Under the pieces are notes generated by a model that saw nothing but the letters and a program-made list of their open reading frames with translations, made no database searches and was not told the DNA's origin. From UBA920 sp038257015 (lineage in GTDB: Bacteria; Patescibacteriota; Doudnabacteria; UBA920), in the NCBI GenBank assembly GCA_038257015.1, contig JBBSJS010000031.1:1-10094 (forward strand): a DNA stretch of 10,094 bases. The letters are read 5' to 3'. Below, piece after piece: positions 5,579-10,094 of the stretch (positions are counted from its first letter, which is position 1; the number at the start of each line of letters is the position of its first letter). A program made the translations under genes and the position numbers.

Positions 5579-6727
5579 CTATGTGTAGGGTTGACTCAGG
5601 ATAAAATTGCAATCTTTACAGGTAGAATATAGCTTCTGCATTTTGAGGCTAATATTCTTACCTGTCTCATAAGTGAATGGCATCAATATATCACAGCTTT
5701 CTGCTATGTCTTTCGGGTTTACTATTGGAATATTACTGATGTGATGTCCTATTCTTTCGTTGTCTTCATCTATAAAAAGACTTGGGGGCGTTGACAACTG
5801 ACTATAAATCCAAATTCCTGATATCCCTGTTCCAAAAATAGCATATCTGCGATTGTAAGTAACTTTTTCAAACTCTTTTAATGTTTTTCCTAACCATTCA
5901 AAATAGCTATCCGATCTCACGCTTTCTGAATCACAATCACTCTCGCTTGGCTCACAACCATTAGTTTCACGTTTTAGCAATAATGTAATACAGTTATGAG
6001 TCCATTTAGCTCCATCCAGAACTTTTACTAATCCAGTAGCTTTACTCAGCTTAAGCAGACCAGACTTTGTGAAATGTGAGCAATGATCTATAACAGCTAA
6101 ATCAAATGGCATTGTGTGAATATTAGGAACTTGTATCAGAAACAAACCATCCTCCGTAAGGTAATCCATTATTTGATTTAAAAAATCTCTTGGTTCTGCT
6201 ATATGCTCAAGGCTGTGCCACAGAATAATTAGGTCAAATTTCTGAACTGGTATATCTTTAAAATTACCCACATAAAAATCTTCAACGCCTGATATCTTTA
6301 ACACATCTTCTTTGAATTTGTCGTGAATATCAAATGCAAATAATTTCCAGTTTTTCAATAGTTGACTAGCGGATTTCAAAGCTGTTCCATTGCCTGTGCC
6401 AATATCTAGTAACTTCCCGGATTCTGGCAACAAAGAAATACATTGCTCCAAAGCATGATAACTTCTCGTTCTAGGACTTGCATCTTCTGGAAAAATAAGC
6501 TGTTCATCTCCTCTTGAGATATTATACGCATCATATTGATTGTACATGGAATCAATAAAAGAGCCTTCTGTCTGGGAATATTTTTTTTGTAGGTGATTGC
6601 AATTTTGACAATGATATATTTTGGCTGGCAAAGAGCAAAAATTTGGTTCTGACGTTATTGAGACTGGCTGAAGACCTATCAGTCCTAATTCCTTTACCCG
6701 ATCGCTCCCGCAAAGATTGCAATTCAT
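5579..6727 (-). CDS. Zinc-binding class I SAM methyltransferase, sugar C-methyltransferase-like
   Basis: A 382-residue, three-part protein. C3, C6, C40 and C43 form a four-cysteine zinc site (CNLC...CQNC). A SAM-binding domain follows, with motif I LLDIGTGNG at 106-114, acidic D133 after strand 2, and WHSLEH at 170-175. The C-terminal Rossmann-like part has YAIFGTGISG at 295-304. This order (zinc domain, methyltransferase, C-terminal Rossmann domain) is that of nucleotide-sugar C-methyltransferases acting on 4-keto sugars, of about 400 residues. The family assignment is from motifs; a 4-keto-sugar substrate is inferred, and no clear 4,6-dehydratase lies in the window unless the epimerase-like gene acts as one. 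The segment 252-272 is acidic and serine-rich, probably a linker. Nine bases downstream lies the truncated epimerase, so this gene once led into an epimerase partner. Confidence 0.85.
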   Translation of the reverse strand: MNCNLCGSDRVKELGLIGLQPVSITSEPNFCSLPAKIYHCQNCNHLQKKYSQTEGSFIDSMYNQYDAYNISRGDEQLIFPEDASPRTRSYHALEQCISLLPESGKLLDIGTGNGTALKSASQLLKNWKLFAFDIHDKFKEDVLKISGVEDFYVGNFKDIPVQKFDLIILWHSLEHIAEPRDFLNQIMDYLTEDGLFLIQVPNIHTMPFDLAVIDHCSHFTKSGLLKLSKATGLVKVLDGAKWTHNCITLLLKRETNGCEPSESDCDSESVRSDSYFEWLGKTLKEFEKVTYNRRYAIFGTGISGIWIYSQLSTPPSLFIDEDNERIGHHISNIPIVNPKDIAESCDILMPFTYETGKNISLKMQKLYSTCKDCNFILSQPYT

Positions 6728-6783
6728 AAAATGTAGTTTTTCCTAATTTACCTGTGTAATTAGCGAAGTTTTTCTGGTGATTA

Positions 6784-6811
6784 ATTTTAAGAACAAATAA
6801 AAAATAATCAA
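6784..6811 (-). promoter_or_regulatory. Possible sigma70-type promoter for the zinc-binding methyltransferase
   Basis: On the minus strand TTGATT (6806-6811) and TAAAAT (6784-6789) are separated by 16 bases, in the 127-bp gap upstream of the gene. Transcription would start near 6777, leaving a leader of about 50 bases. The region is AT-rich, so a chance match is possible. Confidence 0.3.
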
Positions 6812-6854
6812 GATGACTCCGCCGAAAGCACAATTAACTTTCTATCTGTGCATC

Positions 6855-7544
6855 TTAACGTGAACGCACCCCAACACCCATCGCTATCAGGTAGTGAGCC
6901 ATTGGATAATAGCCTGTGTGAATGACTTCATCGTTCATTGAAAACATGAAGACATTATGAAAGTATTCCTGCATGGTGGCTTTGAGAGTATCACCCGATT
7001 TTAAATTAATGTGACCCTCCTGACTCCACTTTGAGGCATAGGGGGATGCAGTTATATTGGGAGTACCAACGATAAAAATTCCATTTGGTTCCAACACACT
7101 ACAAACTTTTTCCCAGAATAGATGTTCTTTCTCCGGCAAAAGATGTTCTATCATGTCAAGCGAATAGGCTGCATCATAGCTGCCCTCAAGCTCGTTTTCA
7201 GTGATATCTACTACCGAAAAAGTACAATTCAATCCTTCTGTTCTAGCGTGTTGAGTTGCCCATTCTATATACAGTGGATCGAAATCGACTCCATGTACAA
7301 ATTCTACAGTTTGTAGGAGTACACGCACCCCAAATCCATCGCTACATCCCACTTCCAAAACTCTGGATTTACCAGTTAACATTTTTGAGCAAAATTTATA
7401 TCTTGCCAAAAAGAATGTCAAGCGTCTGGGATCTGAACGCCAAGTGTGACTAGCACTCGGCCCCATTTGTACAGAACCTTTTTCTTGTAAAGTATCAAAT
7501 TGTATTTGATACTGTGGTTCTTTTGTTTGTTTCTGTTCGCTCAC
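6855..7544 (-). CDS. Class I SAM-dependent methyltransferase
   Basis: A 229-residue protein with a single methyltransferase domain. Motif I is VLEVGCSDG at 62-70, the acidic end of strand 2 is VDFD at 86-89, SVVDI (110-114) is motif-II-like, and YSLDMIEHL (127-135) precedes the LEPNGIFIVGTPN strand at 151-163. This is the Methyltransf_11/23 type common in glycan and natural-product clusters, where it usually O- or N-methylates a small molecule or sugar; the acceptor is unknown. It starts with GTG at 7544, overlapping the upstream SDR stop by four bases (GTGA), so translation of the two is coupled and they probably act in one pathway. It has no zinc-binding part and is not a close relative of the neighbouring methyltransferase. 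Confidence 0.85.
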   Translation of the reverse strand: MSEQKQTKEPQYQIQFDTLQEKGSVQMGPSASHTWRSDPRRLTFFLARYKFCSKMLTGKSRVLEVGCSDGFGVRVLLQTVEFVHGVDFDPLYIEWATQHARTEGLNCTFSVVDITENELEGSYDAAYSLDMIEHLLPEKEHLFWEKVCSVLEPNGIFIVGTPNITASPYASKWSQEGHINLKSGDTLKATMQEYFHNVFMFSMNDEVIHTGYYPMAHYLIAMGVGVRSR

Positions 7545-8299
7545 CAGGAACCTCCATCAATAGGTAGTACAGAACCGGAAAAAAAAGATGCTTTAGGAGA
7601 ACACAAGAAAACTATAAAGTCACTAATTTCGTTGAGCGTAGCAAATCGCTGGATTGCGATTCTTTGCTCTAGGTAGGTAGCTACCATTTCTGGTTTTTCT
7701 TGAGTTTGTTTGTCCCAGTGGCTGCCCGGATAGCGAATAGCTCCTGGCATCACTGCTGTTAATACTACTCCATCAGGTGCTACTGTAGCTCCTAAGTTTT
7801 TGGTATAGGCATTTAAAGCAGCTTTAACAGCACAGTAGGCAACAGCACCTCTACTTAGAGTAGCAGCTATCGAGGAAATATGCACAACTCGTCCCCACTT
7901 TCTTTCCTGCATAGCCGGAATTAGGTGACCATTTAATTCAGCGGCAATTTCAAAGTTTAACCTCCAAACGGAACGCCATTCGTCAACGGTACAAAATGAA
8001 TTTCTAATTCCTAATGTTCCTCCTAAGTTGTGGATCAGAATGTCGATTTGTTTGCCTTGGGACTGGATATCTTGAGCCAATTGGGTTGGGGCATTATCTG
8101 GTACTAGGTCTTTAACCATCCCCCAGTGACCTTTTGTTGTCCCTCCCATTTCTTCTACTAAAGTAATAATATCAGCTTTAGTACGGGCTACAACTCCTAC
8201 TTGTGCGCTTTCTTGTGCCAAAGTAAGGGCGATGGCTCTTCCCAGTCCGCGACTTGCACCTACTACTAAAGCCGATTTTCCTTTTAGTTCTAAATTCAT
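7541..8299 (-). CDS. FabG-like short-chain dehydrogenase/reductase
   Basis: A 252-residue classical SDR of standard length. The cofactor motif GASRGLG is at 14-20, HNLGG (90-94) stands where NNAG usually lies, S142 is the likely catalytic serine, and Y155/K159 form the YxxxK pair. The C terminus SGSVLPIDGGSW (241-252) is the usual cofactor-pocket end. R39 after strand 2 suggests a preference for NADP(H). It would reduce a carbonyl or oxidise a hydroxyl on a small substrate. Its coupling to a methyltransferase within a glycan cluster favours a sugar or linked hydroxy-acid substrate, but fatty-acid-type ketoreduction is not excluded. It starts at ATG 8299, 44 bases after the upstream gene's stop, with only a weak ribosome-binding site. 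Confidence 0.85.
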   Translation of the reverse strand: MNLELKGKSALVVGASRGLGRAIALTLAQESAQVGVVARTKADIITLVEEMGGTTKGHWGMVKDLVPDNAPTQLAQDIQSQGKQIDILIHNLGGTLGIRNSFCTVDEWRSVWRLNFEIAAELNGHLIPAMQERKWGRVVHISSIAATLSRGAVAYCAVKAALNAYTKNLGATVAPDGVVLTAVMPGAIRYPGSHWDKQTQEKPEMVATYLEQRIAIQRFATLNEISDFIVFLCSPKASFFSGSVLPIDGGSW

Positions 8300-8343
8300 A
8301 AAACGTCTGCTGATTCTTTTTATTGGTACGATAATCTATATAT

Positions 8344-9375
8344 TTAAGAGCTTCTAAACACCGTGTAAATTTGTTCAGCTACATGATTGATTTTTTTTTC
8401 TGCTTTTTGCCAATCCTCTGAAAAATCATCTGTGTGTATCTTCAGTGTGTATTTCTGAAAACAATATTGATGAAAAGAGTCTGTAGCAGATTTCATCCAT
8501 TCAGCGATTTTGGTAACATCTGTAGATTCAGAAGGTAAAATATGTTCAGCAAATATATTACCGCTACTTAGTTCACAAGCATATATTTCATCCGAATCTT
8601 GCACTACATATATTTCATCTTGATTAGGACAGGCTAAAGAAATATATTCTCCATCTATAGTAGGTGTAGGTAATATATCCTTCTTTACAGGATTGACCAT
8701 TAAAGGATGAATATGAAAATGTTTGGCAAGTATTCCCTGATTACCAACAGGCCAAAGAACGACTGATGGCCAGATTGTCCTACTGCCAAGTGTTCCCCAA
8801 AAAAGAGATTTAGTAGTTGGATGTAAGTGTTCTAAAAATAATTTTACTAATTCACGACAAGATATAGATATACAGGTATCATTGTTAGGATTAAATAATT
8901 CCAAAAAAGATGGCACTATAGTTTCTTTAACAGTCCGGTATGCACCAATCATTACGGTTCGTTTCCCTTGATTAGCTAAATTTAATAAGGTTTGGAATGA
9001 GCCATCACCCCATATTGTATCAGGAGATAGAAAAACCAAAGCACAGTCATTTTGATTGGCTTCTAAAATAGCGTGTTGATGGCAATAGTTCATAGCTTTA
9101 TGCTTATAGTTTTTCAAACAATATTCAGACAAATTAAAGATTTTAATTTTCGTTTTAATTATCTTTGACATAGCTAAATATACAGGGTGATTAGTAATTA
9201 TTTTAGCATCATTAGGAGTGGTATATATTTTATATACAGAATTATCAACATCTTCAAAAGACTTGAGGTTTCTTGGTGAAAGTTGACTGGGAAGACAAAC
9301 ATCAAGAAACAATTTAGTGTAACTTTCTCCCCAGACAACATTAATAAAGTGAAATCCGCCAAACATATTTGTCAT
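8344..9375 (-). CDS. Uncharacterised 343-aa protein, possible glycosyltransferase-like
   Basis: I do not recognise a named family. The protein is soluble, with no signal peptide or clear membrane helix. Visible marks are DVCLPSQLSPRNL at 25-37, VYKIYTTPNDAKII at 47-60, LVFLSPDTIWGDGSF at 113-127, GKRTVMIGAYR at 137-147, FHIHPLMVNP at 220-229, PTIDGEYISL at 238-247 and a conserved C-terminal stretch near 291-306. The 'SPD...DGS' strand followed by a 'GKR.V' strand faintly recalls GT-A glycosyltransferases, and I recall similar proteins in surface-glycan loci; both are weak grounds. It is a paralogue of the gene upstream, 15 bases away, and both precede sugar-modifying genes. The ATG at 9375 follows GGAG by 11 bases; the ATG at codon 4 is an alternative. 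Confidence 0.8.
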   Translation of the reverse strand: MTNMFGGFHFINVVWGESYTKLFLDVCLPSQLSPRNLKSFEDVDNSVYKIYTTPNDAKIITNHPVYLAMSKIIKTKIKIFNLSEYCLKNYKHKAMNYCHQHAILEANQNDCALVFLSPDTIWGDGSFQTLLNLANQGKRTVMIGAYRTVKETIVPSFLELFNPNNDTCISISCRELVKLFLEHLHPTTKSLFWGTLGSRTIWPSVVLWPVGNQGILAKHFHIHPLMVNPVKKDILPTPTIDGEYISLACPNQDEIYVVQDSDEIYACELSSGNIFAEHILPSESTDVTKIAEWMKSATDSFHQYCFQKYTLKIHTDDFSEDWQKAEKKINHVAEQIYTVFRSS

Positions 9376-9386
9376 AACAAATTAAT

Positions 9387-9390
9387 CTCC
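9387..9390 (-). promoter_or_regulatory. Ribosome-binding site overlapping the upstream stop region
   Basis: GGAG immediately follows the TAA of the upstream paralogue and lies 11 bases before the ATG at 9375. This is long spacing, but it ties the two tandem genes together in one transcript. Confidence 0.5.
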
Positions 9391-10094
9391 TTAATAATAA
9401 GATACACTGTGATAGGCATTTTCAAATTCATTAAAAATTTCATTGCGAGCTTGATCAGATTCTTTTTTTACTTTTTCCCATTTGGGAATTATATCATTGG
9501 CATGATGCAGAATTGTATGATTTTTAAAACAATATCTGTGAAATGAATCGGTAGCTCTAGTCATCCACTCAGCAACATCTTGGTAATCTGTTGTACCTTC
9601 AGGTCGTATATGTTCAGGATAAAGTTCTGACTTACTTAGTTCTGAGTAATAAATTTCATCAGAGTCTTTTACTACATACACATCATCTTCTAAATTGGGA
9701 CAAACTAGAGAAACATATTTTCCATCTATTGTAGGATAGGGTAATATATCTTTTCTGGACGGAATAATCATCAAGGGGTGAGCATGGAAACTTTTAGCAA
9801 TTATTCCCTCATCTCCCACAGACCAAAATAGCATAGATGGATGCCAAGATTGACACCCATTTTCCCCCCAAAATAATACTTTAGTAGTTGGGTGTAAGTG
9901 TTTTAAAGATAATTTGACTAATTCACGAGGGGAAGCAGATATAGTAAGACCACCATGAGGGTTAAATAATTTCATAAATTGGGGGACAAAAGTTTCTTTG
10001 GCTATCCGATATGTACAAAGCATTATCGCTCTTTTTCCCTTATTGCTTATTTTTATAAGATTTTCAAATGAGCCATCGGCATAAGCTCCATCAG
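9391..10094 (-). CDS. Uncharacterised paralogue of the 343-aa protein (5' end beyond window)
   Basis: The frame is open to the right edge and gives the C-terminal 233 residues. The methionine at 10023 is internal: the upstream codons read DGAYADGSFENL and align with DTIWGDGSFQTL of the neighbour, so the true start lies outside. Shared segments include ETFVP, RELVKLSLKHLHPTTK, SFHAHPLM, PTIDGKY and AEWM..ATDSFHRYCF; in the PTIDG-to-YCF stretch well over half the residues agree with the 343-aa protein. The pair is a tandem duplication that has diverged but kept both copies open, suggesting two related activities or acceptors. Function is unknown; a glycan-related role is inferred from position. 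The gene is AT-rich and lacks HIP1 sites. Confidence 0.8.
   Translation of the reverse strand, partial: DGAYADGSFENLIKISNKGKRAIMLCTYRIAKETFVPQFMKLFNPHGGLTISASPRELVKLSLKHLHPTTKVLFWGENGCQSWHPSMLFWSVGDEGIIAKSFHAHPLMIIPSRKDILPYPTIDGKYVSLVCPNLEDDVYVVKDSDEIYYSELSKSELYPEHIRPEGTTDYQDVAEWMTRATDSFHRYCFKNHTILHHANDIIPKWEKVKKESDQARNEIFNEFENAYHSVSYY

Noticed and set aside
6552..6833. 93-codon minus-strand ORF across the start of the zinc-binding methyltransferase
   Set aside because: It overlaps the well-supported methyltransferase in another frame, has no recognisable motif, and its unique part is AT-rich intergenic sequence.
9283..9546. 87-codon plus-strand ORF with a hydrophobic, Phe-rich stretch
   Set aside because: It lies antisense to the two tandem paralogues; the hydrophobicity comes from reading AT-rich Lys/Asn/Glu codons backwards.
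9391..10023. A start codon at 10023 for the right-edge gene
   Set aside because: The codons upstream stay open and align with the paralogue (DGSF...GKR), so this methionine is internal and the gene runs off the window.

Overview
The window looks like chromosomal DNA of a cyanobacterium, probably a filamentous one. The octamer GCGATCGC (HIP1) occurs nine times in the first 5.5 kb, there are small non-autonomous elements with AGGACTTACGCA-type ends, and the proteins read like cyanobacterial surface-glycan genes. The organism is an inference; no rRNA or marker gene is present. Every supported gene lies on the minus strand, so transcription runs from high to low coordinates. Genes are described below in that order.

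10094-8344: two tandem paralogues of a family I do not recognise. The first is cut by the window edge and the second is complete (343 aa). Both are probably glycan-related. 8299-6855: a FabG-like SDR oxidoreductase whose stop codon overlaps the GTG start of a class I SAM methyltransferase. 6727-5579: a zinc-binding, two-domain methyltransferase of the sugar C-methyltransferase type, behind a 127-bp gap with a possible promoter.

5571-4252: a mosaic, non-glycan island. Nine bases after the methyltransferase stop, the first ~25 codons of a second sugar-nucleotide epimerase begin. At a HIP1 octamer this reading frame switches to a nucleotidyltransferase fragment and stops. One base later a papain-fold toxin-like protein (146 aa) starts, and a 120-aa possible immunity protein follows. 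Two inverted copies of a 93-bp MITE-like element flank the 120-aa gene, and one of them separates it from the toxin.

4251-1: a compact operon-like run of a TTG-started NAD-dependent epimerase/dehydratase, a Nudix hydrolase, a GmhA-like SIS phosphosugar isomerase, and a large TPR protein fused to a TIGR04372-like glycosyltransferase domain that runs off the left edge.

Together the glycan genes could make, methylate and transfer an unusual nucleotide-activated sugar for a surface polysaccharide or glycoprotein. The epimerase, isomerase and SDR would shape the sugar, the methyltransferases decorate it, and the TPR glycosyltransferase (perhaps with the tandem unknowns) transfers it. No substrate can be assigned. 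The most unusual part is the mosaic island, where a toxin/immunity-like pair sits inside the glycan cluster beside the remains of a lost epimerase. The right-hand 4.6 kb has no HIP1 site, which suggests a separate origin for that half.
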